A stretch of 64,000 nucleotides of DNA, from the NCBI GenBank assembly GCA_031316155.1, contig JALDRB010000010.1, positions 124,001 through 188,000 on the forward strand. Direction: 5' to 3'. Source of the DNA: Candidatus Scalindua sp. (GTDB taxonomy: Bacteria; Planctomycetota; Brocadiia; Brocadiales; Scalinduaceae). Under the pieces are notes generated by a model. The model made no database searches. It was not told the origin of the DNA and worked only from the letters and a program-made list of their open reading frames with translations. Positions within the stretch are counted from its first letter, which is position 1. Every line of letters starts with the position of its first letter. The translations under genes were made by a program, and so were the position numbers. Shown here one piece after another: positions 30,201 to 38,255 of the stretch.

Positions 30201-30319
30201 TCAAGCAGAAAGATTAATTTGTCGTTATTTATTAATATGATGAAGGTTAAGATAGTCGTTATCATTAAGATGAAAAGAGTAGAGAGTATGATGGCAATTT
30301 TTACCTTTAAGCTTCTCAT
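27290..30319 (-). CDS. AsmA-like (YdbH-type) envelope protein
   Basis: 1009 residues with one N-terminal membrane segment (IAIILSTLFILMITTILTF) and then a very long beta-rich periplasmic part, as in AsmA-like proteins that form lipid-transfer bridges between inner and outer membranes. The N-terminal pattern DVNIGHVHVNVFSGITFHDI is typical of AsmA/DUF748-like chains. The C-terminal region (INSLNLGEMSDTY, GIVNGEIKDFRF, GIGTVLETVGLTNYRYSV, HDANKKIPYKKFV) fits dicarboxylate-like YdbH domains. The linkage to a YdbL-like gene supports YdbH over TamB or YhdP. Its transport role here is inferred. Inverted copies of the MITE-like repeat lie on either side. Confidence 0.72.
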   Translation of the reverse strand: MRSLKVKIAIILSTLFILMITTILTFIILINNDKLIFLLEQQIHKIADLDVNIGHVHVNVFSGITFHDISIESSGFEKPFAFTCKTFAIQYKLLGIVKGNIQNISLSDTTFDVALEADKMRPAQSTDLHDTEEPALSIKDWIPDYINIEDVTLNNTTMRLKQRNRTIVLSGTDMHITNFQPDGKPEFSLSSTISIATSPDALSSVTGQVTMDGRYDLMNDKLILDNTSHVVLDQIGVLKIGGNARSLTANPSLDFMVNSRNITISAILPILTELGMKNISLPTLTGTANVELTVKGDLNKFRVTANISVNDLTVTNKRLIFEAKYLEIPFVAIISPYALNDKTDAEGTCIIKGGQFSIEGQQMMTIDIPIHFSMEYPNTATVSSHAMKGSLFFDNHPYPIDELISDLQMNLNLDQPNNINIEVSIQTKFSDPIFLSGTFDMGKKALSNSTIKIDEIDCNKLSKTLKYLIPEFYKEWEFNGCISLDIALIPENEKKTDGTTISTNISLADLGFNSPDYDYFGENIDGNIKVDLTIDSLFNRFSFHTNCVLEPFLIQLGSFTTDMKNRQTLFSFSGGYAPENKNLSNIRGALSWEDIGTITIDGELLSLTEKPHMDIHVVMKELSHTSLFETFVKDTIQYSHPSLFQSRIEGKFNGQFHVFGSQNSMDVDGNINIKESNVTLKDFSLDDLNVDLPISISYPLSKDPIQKQDVPDTRYGTVKIKKITQGPLEIVDLNLSPIIITNNFFIKDSLKIPIFGGAIEIKDVSVENMINPDRKIKLAFQFQDINLEEITATYNLTPTVGTLNSSLLPFVQKRDRLYSQGEMKIDLFGGNITISNFRVNNFLTPLMGIGFSAEINSLNLGEMSDTYREWGAITGIVNGEIKDFRFVAGEPSGFNILLKTDQAADTKQTVSAKFLKKFVPGIGTVLETVGLTNYRYSVMGLHAVLKNDYITLRGAVREGGKDLFMKGAGLKKLEIVFHDANKKIPYKKFVTSFMGILSSNFEDTQLQFK

Positions 30320-30342
30320 TGTCTATCAATAAAATGTTATGA

Positions 30343-30506
30343 TATACTAAAACCGATTTGGTTTTCGGTTTTACCTGTATGCGTGCATCGCACAGGTAGG
30401 CTGAAAACCAAATCTTGGTGAAGGTATCCCCGGACCAGGCGCCGAGGACTTTACTCGCTCAATTTTATCTCGGATTTTATCCGAAAACCATTATGAGATG
30501 AGTAAA
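30343..30506 (-). repeat. MITE-like repeat, copy 3 of 4, inverted
   Basis: Reverse orientation relative to the other copies, from TATACTAAAACC to AGATGAGTA. It carries the same inner hairpin (rich in GTGCATCGCAC) as copy 2. It begins 23 bases upstream of the YdbH-like start, so copies 2 and 3 bracket that gene as an inverted pair. Confidence 0.85.
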
Positions 30507-30640
30507 TCACGTGATTCTGAGGATTAAAGCTCCTGCTGTAAAAAACGCTATAAACCTGAATATTTCCGAATATTACAACAAATCCACGATAGGTCTTGAT
30601 TATAATTATATCGAGATCTTACAAAAATAGCAGGAATTTC

Positions 30641-30770
30641 ATGGAAAAGATTGCTGAAAAGCATAATCTGTTCCTGGTACTTCTTTACGGATCTTATGCA
30701 CGGGGGAGATTCGGAAAGATAGAGACATTAATATTGCAGTATTAAGGGTTAGACCAATTTCTTTTAAAGA
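30641..30770 (+). pseudogene. MNT-type nucleotidyltransferase fragment, frameshifted
   Basis: MEKIAEKHNLFLVLLYGSYARG is the front of a minimal nucleotidyltransferase (family GSxARGxxxxxSDID). Then the frame shifts and the expected second motif appears as RDINIAVLRV, followed by SFKDLISLNNEFSG, ending at the lpxD gene. Such domains serve as antitoxin partners in HEPN-MNT modules; no HEPN gene is visible. Confidence 0.6.
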
Positions 30771-30814
30771 CCTGATCAGCCTGAACAACGAATTTTCGGG
30801 TAATTCTTTGCCAG

Positions 30815-31816
30815 TTAAGGGGAAATATTTTTTATTTTTCTGTACATTTCCGGAAGTCTCTTCAGTAATGCCTGTATTCTTTTCTCGAGGGTAATTGGTT
30901 TGGCAGGAGATCCCCAGACCACAGATCCCGGCTCCAGACTCTTATACACATTTGAACCGCCACCAATGATGCAGTTGTCACCAATTACTGCATGATCTGT
31001 GATGCCTACATCTTCAGCAATCATGACATTCTTGCCGATTCTTGCCCCTCCGGCGATTTTGGCATAAGCAATAAGCATGGTGTTTTCTCCAATAATGACG
31101 TTGTGTGCTATATGTGAGTGATTATCAATTTTTACACCGGAACGTATGATTGTTTTGTCAAGGGTTGCCCGGTCAATTGTTACATTGGAGCCGATTTCTA
31201 CGTCATCGCCGATTTCAACTGAGCCAACCTGTGGTATTTTCACATGTTTCTGCTCAACTTGAAGATATCCAAATCCGTCTCCACCAATGGTTGTACCAGA
31301 ATGGATAATTACCCGATCTCCCATTATGACATCTTCTCTGATTGTTACATTTGGATATATCGTGCAGTTATTGCCAATTGCAGAGCGTTTTCCGATAAAA
31401 ACATTCGGATATATAGTGACATTGTTTCCAATTTTCGCCGATTCATCAATGACAACATGTGCGCCGACAGATATCTCTTCTCCAAGAGAGACTGTTTTTG
31501 CTATTTTTGCAGATTCATGGATAATAAACTCTTGTGATTTTTTTTGATCTGATACTATCTGTAAAAATTTAGTAAACGCCAGGAATGGTTTTTTTACGAC
31601 AATTAATGCTTTCTCTGCTTCTTCTATTGGTCTGTGTACGACTACGGCAGATGCATTTGTTTCCAAAACTTTGTGTACAAGACTTTCATCTTTGATAAAG
31701 CTGATATCACCTTTTTTTGCGAGTTCGATACTCGAAATACCCGTAATGAGTGTATCTTGATTGCCGATAAGCCGGCCATCAATAATTTCATTAATCTGTT
31801 TTAAGGTAAATTTCAT
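30815..31816 (-). CDS. lpxD: UDP-3-O-acylglucosamine N-acyltransferase LpxD
   Basis: Third enzyme of lipid A synthesis: transfers a hydroxyacyl chain to the 2-amino group of UDP-3-O-acylglucosamine, in the cytoplasm. 333 residues. N-terminal domain with SSIELAKKGDISFI and AVVVHRP; then a left-handed parallel beta helix of hexapeptide repeats (AKIGNNVTIYPNVFIG and similar); the catalytic region HSHIAHNVIIG; and the end GSNVYKSLEPGSVVWGSPAKP. Its presence implies lipid A and an outer membrane. It is not in a visible lpx cluster here. Confidence 0.95.
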   Translation of the reverse strand: MKFTLKQINEIIDGRLIGNQDTLITGISSIELAKKGDISFIKDESLVHKVLETNASAVVVHRPIEEAEKALIVVKKPFLAFTKFLQIVSDQKKSQEFIIHESAKIAKTVSLGEEISVGAHVVIDESAKIGNNVTIYPNVFIGKRSAIGNNCTIYPNVTIREDVIMGDRVIIHSGTTIGGDGFGYLQVEQKHVKIPQVGSVEIGDDVEIGSNVTIDRATLDKTIIRSGVKIDNHSHIAHNVIIGENTMLIAYAKIAGGARIGKNVMIAEDVGITDHAVIGDNCIIGGGSNVYKSLEPGSVVWGSPAKPITLEKRIQALLKRLPEMYRKIKNISP

Positions 31817-32001
31817 TTACAATTATGTTTAAATAGGGCACTCGTATCGATGTATTATGAAAAGTTCATCTGTGTACATGAAAGTTACGGTAACATAATG
31901 CCATAAATCTGTCAAATTGAACTTTCATGTTGACAATTGGTAAGGCCCGAAATAGTATTTCATGTGAACTGAATTTCCATATTAAATGAGAAAAGCATTA
32001 T

Positions 32002-32514
32002 ATGAATGATGAGAGCGTAGAGTTATTGCGTAGTGAGTTGCTGAAGTTAGGGGCTACTGCTTCCAGGTTGATCGCCACAGAGAGTGTTATAGTTGAGCCC
32101 TGGGTTCAGTTAAAATGCCGTTTTGGCTGTTCGAAATACGGTAAATATATGACATGCCCTCCCTATACGCCTTCGTATAAAGAAACACAGGAGTTATTAA
32201 ACTCTTATACGAGAGCGATTCTGATAGAAGGTCAACCGCCTGGCAGAGATTTTAAAGATATGCTTCTTGGTATTGAACAGAGAGCAAATTTTGCAGGGTT
32301 CTATAAAGCCTTTGCTCTGGGTGCCGGGCCATGCCCTCTCTGTTCTGAGTGTAAAATAGAGGAAACATGTCTCAAACCAAAAGAAGCGAGGCCGTCTATG
32401 GAGGCATGTGGTATTGATGTGTTTGGTACTGTCCGGAATAATGGTTTTGAGATAAAGTTTCTTGAACACAAGAATGAATATGTAAAGTACTTTGGTTTAC
32501 TTTTGCTTGAATAA
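32002..32514 (+). CDS. DUF2284 metal-binding protein
   Basis: 170 residues, cytoplasmic. The family pattern of conserved cysteines is clear: KCRFGCSKYGKYMTCPPYTP near residues 35-55, and GPCPLCSECKIEETCLKP near 110-127, followed by RPSMEACGIDV. These Cys sets could bind metal or an Fe-S cluster. Function is unknown; members are often found in anaerobes and methanogens. No operon partner is obvious. Confidence 0.8.
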   Translation: MNDESVELLRSELLKLGATASRLIATESVIVEPWVQLKCRFGCSKYGKYMTCPPYTPSYKETQELLNSYTRAILIEGQPPGRDFKDMLLGIEQRANFAGFYKAFALGAGPCPLCSECKIEETCLKPKEARPSMEACGIDVFGTVRNNGFEIKFLEHKNEYVKYFGLLLLE

Positions 32515-32580
32515 AAATACAATGTAAAGAATGGTAACCGTTCACTGTTCATTGATTCAGAGTTCGTCGGGAACCTGTAC

Positions 32581-32720
32581 TATACTCATCTTATTATGGT
32601 TTTCGGATAAAATCCAAAAATTATTTTACCCGAGTAAAGTCCTCGGCGTCTTTTGTCCGGGGATACCTTCACCAAGCTTTGGTTTTTAGAATAATCTAAA
32701 ACCAAATCGGTTTTGCTATA
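32581..32720 (+). repeat. MITE-like repeat, copy 4 of 4
   Basis: About 140 bp from TATACTCATCT to GCTATA, 66 bases after the DUF2284 stop. Like copy 1 it lacks the inner CG-rich hairpin. It shares GAGTAAAGTCCTCGG, GGGGATACCTTCACCAAG and AAACCAAATCGGTTTT with the others. Confidence 0.8.
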
Positions 32721-33300
32721 TACGTTAAAAGGTTAGAATCGTTAATTTGCGACTTTTAAGATAGAAATGACATAAGATGGTTTCATAAGGTACTTGCTGG
32801 TCTACAATTCAAGGTTAAAGAAAGAAAGGTAATCCGGAACGGTGAACTTTGAACCTGTAAATACTTACCAGTAAATACTTACCAGAAATTTGACCAGTTG
32901 GCTTAATCTACTTTTCTCCTGAGTCAGCGTAGATTTGGTATCAAAATCCTGCATCCTAAAACCATATTCTGCAACGTATCTGTTCCATCCGGACAGTCAG
33001 TTATCGGTACGAATTAAACTACCCGATATGCCTTCTTGCCGCTTATATCCATTCCAGCACGACAAGGAAGTTCCGGTGAGGATCAACCAGAGTATATAAT
33101 TTAGGTAGGGGCAGGTGGAAAATAGTTTTTTAGCAGGGGTATCCGTTAAAACGGTCAATAATTTTCTCACAATTATTAAATTATCCGGTTTTAATCTTAT
33201 AGCTTTATTACACCAATCCATCAATTATTTTACTTGTAATACATATTGATATTTTTATAATTAATTTTTTTTGAAATCCAGAACTAACGAGTAAAGGTAA
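32721..33300. other. Gap before threonine synthase
   Basis: About 580 bases. A 75-codon minus-strand open frame (32997-33224) has no features I recognise and no good ribosome binding site. A short tandem repeat of AATACTTACCAGTA occurs near 32865-32885. Confidence 0.35.
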
Positions 33301-34636
33301 ATGATGAATTATAAAGCCTGGTTTCAGTGCGCTTCAGGCTGCGATGAGCAGTATGAACTAAACGAGATTATTTACAAATGTAGAAAATGTGGTGGTCTGC
33401 TTGAGGTGAGGCACGACATTGAGAAGCTGAAAAAAGGAACCCTGAATCCTGGAAGAAACTCTTTGATCAACGCTACAGAAGGACCGCATGGCCATATGGT
33501 AGTGCTGTCTGGGGCAAAAAAGAGATGGTATGTCCAAATGTAACGAATGATAATATTGTTTCCCTTTATGAAGGAGAAGCAATCTTTTCTGGGCTGAACG
33601 TCTCGGAAAAATGATTGGAATCGAAGGCTTATGGATTAAACAGTGCGGTAATGCTCATACCGGTTCGTTTAAAGATCTGGGCATGACTGTACTGGTGTCG
33701 ATGGTGAAACAGATGATTGCTGAGGGGAGACAGATACGGGGAGTTGCATGTGCTTCAACAGGTGATACTTCTGCCTCTCTTGCAGCATATTGTGCAGCTG
33801 CAGGAATTCCTGCGATAGTATTCCTGCCGAAAGACAAAGTCTCTACTGCACAGCTAATTCAACCAATAGCTAATGGAGCTCTGACTCTTTCCTTAAATAC
33901 TGATTTTGATGGTTGTATGGAAATAGTGCAGGAGATTTGCAGCGAAAACAATATTTATCTTGCTAATTCGATGAATTCTCTCAGAATTGAGGGGCAAAAG
34001 ACCGTCAGCATTGAATTGGTGCAGCAATTTGATTGGGAAGTACCTGACGTAATTATCATACCGGGAGGTAATTTGGGGAATATCAGTGCCCTGGGTAAGG
34101 GGTTTCTCCTGATGAAAGAACTTGGTATGATCAAGAAACTTCCCAGGATTGTGTGTGTTCAGGCTGCCAAGGCAAATCCACTCTACCGGAGTTATCTAAA
34201 GGGTTTTAAGGAATATCATCCGATAAAGGCGAAAAAAACATTAGCAAATGCGATTCAAATTGGAAACCCTGTGAGTATTAACAAGGCCATTAAGATTCTG
34301 AAGAAGTTTGATGGCCTTGTGGAACAGGCAACGGAAGACGAACTTGCAAATGCTGCAGCTTTAGCTGATACTACGGGGCTGTTCAACTGTCCACATACGG
34401 GAGTAGCCTTGGCAGCATTGTTTAAATTGGCAAAAAGAAAACAGATTAAGAAGGACGAACGAATTGTGATTATTTCAACCGCACATGGTTTGAAATTTAC
34501 AGAATTTAAAATCAGGTATCATGAGAATAAATTGGAAGAAGTTAAACCAAAGCATGTCAATTTGCCGGTTGAACTCCCTCCGGAATACAAGAGAGTAAAG
34601 GAGACCATCATGAAAAGACTTGAAATCGGTACCTAA
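33301..34636 (+). CDS. thrC: Threonine synthase, disrupted by two frameshifts
   Basis: PLP enzyme that makes threonine from O-phosphohomoserine. The N-terminal zinc-ribbon-like part ([15 protein letters not shown]) is in the first frame up to DIEKLKK near 33437. The frame then shifts and continues [38 protein letters not shown], then shifts again into the main frame from 33611: [20 protein letters not shown] (PLP lysine in SFKD), [32 protein letters not shown] and the end. Both shifts fall on A runs (AAAAAA at 33436-33441; AAAAA near 33608) and each is repaired by one extra A. That suggests sequencing error, although a real mutation or slippage is possible. A hairpin terminator follows at 34676. 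Confidence 0.88.
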
Positions 34637-34675
34637 TCTAAAAACCATTCCTCTCGTAATATCGAATTATATTGA

Positions 34676-34714
34676 TTTCAATGGGGAATCCAAACCATGA
34701 ATTCCCCATTGAAA
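34676..34714 (+). terminator. Terminator after threonine synthase
   Basis: TTTCAATGGGGAAT and ATTCCCCATTGAAA make a perfect 14-bp stem with an 11-base loop, 40 bases after the stop. Confidence 0.6.
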
Positions 34715-34820
34715 AACTGGTTAACAAAAAAAACAGACAGATACCTTTTTCAAGGGAAACTATTAAATTTCCCCTGCTGATTTGAGATTACCAGAAATGG
34801 CAGAATAGCAGTACTTAAAC

Positions 34821-35075
34821 CTAACTACTCTTCCTTCCCTGATGATGCTCCTCGGTATGCACCTTCTTAGCCTTTTCTTTTCTTTGCTCTTTGGCTGTAT
34901 TTACGGGATGTTTTTTCAAGTTTTCTAGATACTCGTTATACAGTTTCTTGTCATTGTAACTGGAACATTTTGAGTGGTGCCATCTATCATGTGGTTCTTC
35001 GTAAACAGCACAATGATCCCCCAAATTTAAAATACAATCATAACATTTTCTTACCGTTTTGCCTTTTGTATGCAT
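34821..35075 (-). CDS. Small Cys/His-rich protein of unknown function
   Basis: 84 residues. The N-terminal half has CYDCILNLGDHCAVYEEPHD, then WHHSKCSSYND, with four to five cysteines and several histidines spaced as in a metal-binding knuckle. The second half is strongly basic and acidic (KEQRKEKAKK) and ends in HHQGRKSS. No signal peptide. The pattern suggests a small zinc or iron protein. I do not recognise the family. It stands alone on the minus strand. Confidence 0.6.
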   Translation of the reverse strand: MHTKGKTVRKCYDCILNLGDHCAVYEEPHDRWHHSKCSSYNDKKLYNEYLENLKKHPVNTAKEQRKEKAKKVHTEEHHQGRKSS

Positions 35076-35854
35076 ACATTAACCCCTCTCTAATGGTTTA
35101 AATGTAAACTTATTCCTGCATTTTATCGAAAAATTTCTGGAAGTCAAGCAGGCAGAAATTTTTTGTAAGGGAGAATTTTTTTCGATTTGATGTGTAATTT
35201 TTTTCTTCTTGACAGAAGAGTTTTCACTCATTTCCACCTAAGTTGAGCGATTTATAATCGGCAAAAAAGCTTAAAACTCACTTAAAAGGCGATAGGGATT
35301 TGTTATAATGCATTTTCGAAAAAACAAAAACTATCACCCAATAAGTCCTGCCCGACTAAGTCGTTTCAGGAGGGGAGGAAAGTATTATGAAGAAAAATGA
35401 TTTTAAAAGCAAGTGTAAGATTACCAATATAGGCATAACAAATGATACATTAACCGGCAGAGGAGGAATGGCGTTATTCGTATTCGGAAGGTATTACGAA
35501 CGATGTTTATTTGGAGGTTAAGACTCGAAAAACCTGATCTAATCGACTTAACAATAGATACGTATGTCTATATGTGATGAAATCATCGGTTTTAGCAGTA
35601 TGATGTAATGCAGCACAAACATTTTGTGGTTACGATAAATATCCTGCACATTTAAGGTTTGAGAATACCTGAATGCAGAAAGTAGTTTTTTCTAAGGGAT
35701 GTATCCCCGTGAATATAGGGTAATTATCGTATTTGTCAATTAATTTTTGTAAATTAAGAATAATATCTGTGCAGTTTACTATTGTTAATAGCAGGATATT
35801 TTTTTGTATTAGCCTGATCATATATTATGTTAATCTAAGGTGAGAGGAAATTGA
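35076..35854. other. Gap holding an IS remnant
   Basis: About 780 bases. Contains the IS1380-like remnant (35387-35545) and two TATAAT-like boxes (near 35251 and 35309). A 63-codon minus-strand frame (35630-35821) shows no recognisable feature. Confidence 0.4.
35387..35545 (+). mobile_element. IS1380-like transposase N-terminal remnant
   Basis: A strong ribosome binding site (AGGAGGGGAGG) precedes MKKNDFKSKCKITNIGI and then NDTLTGRGGMALFV, the way IS1380-family transposases begin. The frame breaks soon after; in another frame GITNDVYLEVKTRKT-like sequence follows to about 35545. Only the first tenth or so of a transposase is left. Confidence 0.5.
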
Positions 35855-36628
35855 ATGATTGAAATACTGAAAAAATTACCAAAGACAAACTGTGGCGAGT
35901 GTGGGGAACTTACCTGTATGGCTTTTGCGCTTCAGGTCAACCATGCAAAACGGAAAATAACAGATTGCCCTTTTGCACCTGGAGAATTAAGCGAAGTATC
36001 GTCCAGCAAATCACCGGTTACACTGGAGGATAATTACGGACGGGTAAGTGATGAGCTGGAAAAGGAAACCAGTCAAACGGACTTTAAAAAATCTGCTCAT
36101 GCAATTGGCGGGTTTTATGAAAACAGAAATGGCGTAGAAACTATTTCGCTCAAGTTGATGGACAAAATTTACGAATTGCGGAGGGAAGGTCTCTTTGAAA
36201 ATAGTGAGTACTGTAGAGATTCATGGACGAAGATCATCGTCTATGACTATATCCGAAGAATGGGAGAGGAACCTTTATCCGGAGAGTGGGTAACTTTGGG
36301 ATGTTTCAGAAATACGGCCTCACATGTCAAGGCATTTCAGAAAAAGGCGGAAGAGAAAATTGCCGATGTTTTCAATAACAATCTTAACGGACTCAAGGTA
36401 CGTTGTAAAAAATTTGACGGAAAAGAAGACCCGGGGAAAATAAAGGCCGATTACGTCTGCCGTTTTGACCTTTTGCCACGTATACCTCTCTATTTGTGCT
36501 TCTGGGAAGCTGATGAAGAGTATCAGGCCAGCTGCAAACTCTTCATCGACAGCAATGCAGAGGCTTACATTGATATTGAATACCTTGCTTACCTCGTAGA
36601 AAGTTTTGTTGAACTGTTTGTTCAGTAA
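35855..36628 (+). CDS. Fe-S and DUF3786 protein
   Basis: 257 residues. The N-terminus LPKTNCGECGELTCMAFA followed by DCPFA is the four-Cys 4Fe-4S motif seen in corrinoid Fe-S proteins and related electron carriers. The remainder (GGFYENRNGVETISLKLMDKIYEL, SGEWVTLGCFRNTASHVKAF, YVCRFDLLPRIPLYLCFWEADEE, LFIDSNAEAYIDIEYLAYL) matches DUF3786. Cytoplasmic, function unknown; such proteins occur with acetyl-CoA pathway or corrinoid genes in anaerobes, which fits an organism that keeps formate-THF ligase. Confidence 0.8.
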   Translation: MIEILKKLPKTNCGECGELTCMAFALQVNHAKRKITDCPFAPGELSEVSSSKSPVTLEDNYGRVSDELEKETSQTDFKKSAHAIGGFYENRNGVETISLKLMDKIYELRREGLFENSEYCRDSWTKIIVYDYIRRMGEEPLSGEWVTLGCFRNTASHVKAFQKKAEEKIADVFNNNLNGLKVRCKKFDGKEDPGKIKADYVCRFDLLPRIPLYLCFWEADEEYQASCKLFIDSNAEAYIDIEYLAYLVESFVELFVQ

Positions 36629-36752
36629 AGTCTCACCAGATATTCCTGCTCCACTGTTTACTTTACCAGAGACCCTAATTCAGGCTCGTGAATGCAGATT
36701 GAAGAATCAGTTTATTTATACCCACTGCAAAAAAACTAAATGACGGGAATGG

Positions 36753-36932
36753 TCACCGTAACATGTTTAAGACATACTCCCGAACCTGAGGCATACAAAA
36801 AACCAAAACCGCAAGGATAATGACAAAAAAGGCAATCTTGAAGAAAATTCTCATGGTCGTAAAGAAGATTTTTAGAATAAAAAACAGTGCGATAACGGCA
36901 AGGAACACAATTACATAATGAGAGATTTCCAT
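36753..36932 (-). CDS. Small hydrophobic membrane protein (59 aa)
   Basis: The frame reads MEISHYVIVFLAVIALFFIL, FKIAFFVIILAVLVFC, then a short charged tail REYVLNMLR. Two membrane segments are separated by a basic loop. The ATG has AAGGAA seven bases upstream. It lies between the DUF3786 gene (opposite strand) and the superoxide-reductase-like gene. The product is unrecognised. Overlapping longer frames read as nonsense. Confidence 0.55.
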   Translation of the reverse strand: MEISHYVIVFLAVIALFFILKIFFTTMRIFFKIAFFVIILAVLVFCMPQVREYVLNMLR

Positions 36933-36949
36933 GGTTTATTCCTTCGATT

Positions 36950-37060
36950 GGCACATCCAGCCCGCCAGAACCGCTCGTCGGGCTGGCGCAACTCTTTCAA
37001 AATTGCTACCTCGTCCCCGCCAGAATGGATTCATCCGGGCAACAACATCCATGCCCTGTT
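36950..37060. repeat. GC-rich dispersed repeat, copy A
   Basis: Unlike its AT-rich surroundings. It shares CAACTCTT, CAAAAT, GCTAC, TCGTCC and GGGCAAC, ACATCCA with a stretch at 48810-48965, and CGCCAGAA, CCGGGC words with 60968-61065. It lies between two minus-strand genes. Confidence 0.5.
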
Positions 37061-37121
37061 GAATAATACTTAAGAAGACGTTTGAGGTCCGGTAAAATTT
37101 ATTGGTATGGTTCGTGCCATT

Positions 37122-37550
37122 TTAGGCCTTGAACTCCGTTACCCACAGATCATGTAGGTTGCAAAAACTCGTTGCATACAGTGTAGTGCGAACCCAAGCA
37201 TAATCTGATCGACCGGAAGAGATCTCAAATACAGAGATAGCCTCAGTATCAGATGAGGAAAAGGTCTTTTCACCCAGGACTTCACCGTTTTGAGAAACCA
37301 CAGTATGCTTCACGATGTAGTGAGCATCAGACATACCATGATTCGTTTTTACCGTTACCTTATTACCTTCCACGGTAACATTTGGTACGTGTCCTTCAAC
37401 CTTTTGAGACCATTTACCCGGATTTTCCCTGGTATAGACAATTCCTTTGGGGAAAGAAACGGAGTCAGCCATTGCGGGGGTCACATGACCGGCAGCTACA
37501 CCGACTGCCACAGCTAATGAAGTTTTCATAAACACTCTTCTGTTTGACAT
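37122..37550 (-). CDS. Tat-exported superoxide-reductase-like protein
   Basis: 142 residues. The N-terminus has a twin-arginine signal (NRRVFMK, then a hydrophobic stretch and AMA cleavage), so the folded protein is exported. The mature part is a neelaredoxin/superoxide reductase domain: iron ligands are all present as His 54 (GHVP), His 71 and His 77 (NHGMSDAHY), Cys 130 and His 133 (CNLH). The N-terminal desulforedoxin domain of desulfoferrodoxin is absent, so it is the one-iron type. The family reduces superoxide to peroxide at an Fe(His)4Cys site. Some homologues bind iron without that role. A promoter lies at 37643-37672. Confidence 0.78.
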   Translation of the reverse strand: MSNRRVFMKTSLAVAVGVAAGHVTPAMADSVSFPKGIVYTRENPGKWSQKVEGHVPNVTVEGNKVTVKTNHGMSDAHYIVKHTVVSQNGEVLGEKTFSSSDTEAISVFEISSGRSDYAWVRTTLYATSFCNLHDLWVTEFKA

Positions 37551-37642
37551 AACATTACTCCTTTCAAATTAAAAAAGTTAGTCCTGCATGTATGAATTTT
37601 CCTTAATAGAGTTTCCCGATACAAATCTTAAACAAATTATAC

Positions 37643-37672
37643 TTATTATCTAGAATGTTTTAAGATTGTCAA
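37643..37672 (-). promoter_or_regulatory. Possible promoter of the superoxide-reductase-like gene
   Basis: On the minus strand TTGACA (37667-37672) and TAATAA (37643-37648) are 18 bases apart, about 90 bases before the start codon. Confidence 0.45.
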
Positions 37673-38255
37673 TTTTTTACTGATTTTTTATCAAATAATA
37701 ATTAGAAAAAACTTCTCCCTTATCATTTAAAGATTGCGTTTCCGTATAATCAAAAATTTCGTTTTTTATAGTAAGCTAATTCAAAAATTGTAACAATAAA
37801 TACACAGCTCACCTCTTTTCCCGTACGCACCTGCATACACATTCATGAAAGGGAAGATGAATTATTTGATCTGTATATATTTCGTTTAGCATCTATCGCA
37901 TATACCTGAAACGTACATGGTGATAGCCTTTTTACCTTTCTGTAATAAAATCCTTGCAAAATAAGTGTAAAATGATATATTTAATTTTTAACTTTCGTTG
38001 CGAAAGCATGGTTTAAATACTCAGTATTTAACACCTCAGATGATACAGAAAGTAAGACACCTCTTATCTAAGTCTAACAAATTCAAAATCTCATTACAGA
38101 CCTAAAGAGAGAGAATTATTCCTTAAACTCTATCACTTCATCAAATGTTGATGATCATAACATCTATTATCGTAACCAATAATTCAGCCAATGGATACAT
38201 GAAACAAAAAGTGAACCAGGCGTTGCTATCCAGTTGAAAAGCAATACATAATCAG
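37673..38255. other. AT-rich gap before the glycosyltransferase cluster
   Basis: No gene recognised. A weak promoter-like pair (TTGCAA, 16 bases, TATATT) near 37962-37990 could serve the phosphotransferase gene. Confidence 0.35.

Noticed and set aside
31879-31930. CATGAAAGTT / AACTTTCATG inverted repeat upstream of lpxD as an operator
   Set aside because: The spacing of over 30 bases and single occurrence give too little support for a regulator site.
32997-33224. 75-codon minus-strand frame as a gene
   Set aside because: No recognisable family and no ribosome binding site; could be decayed coding sequence but cannot be shown.
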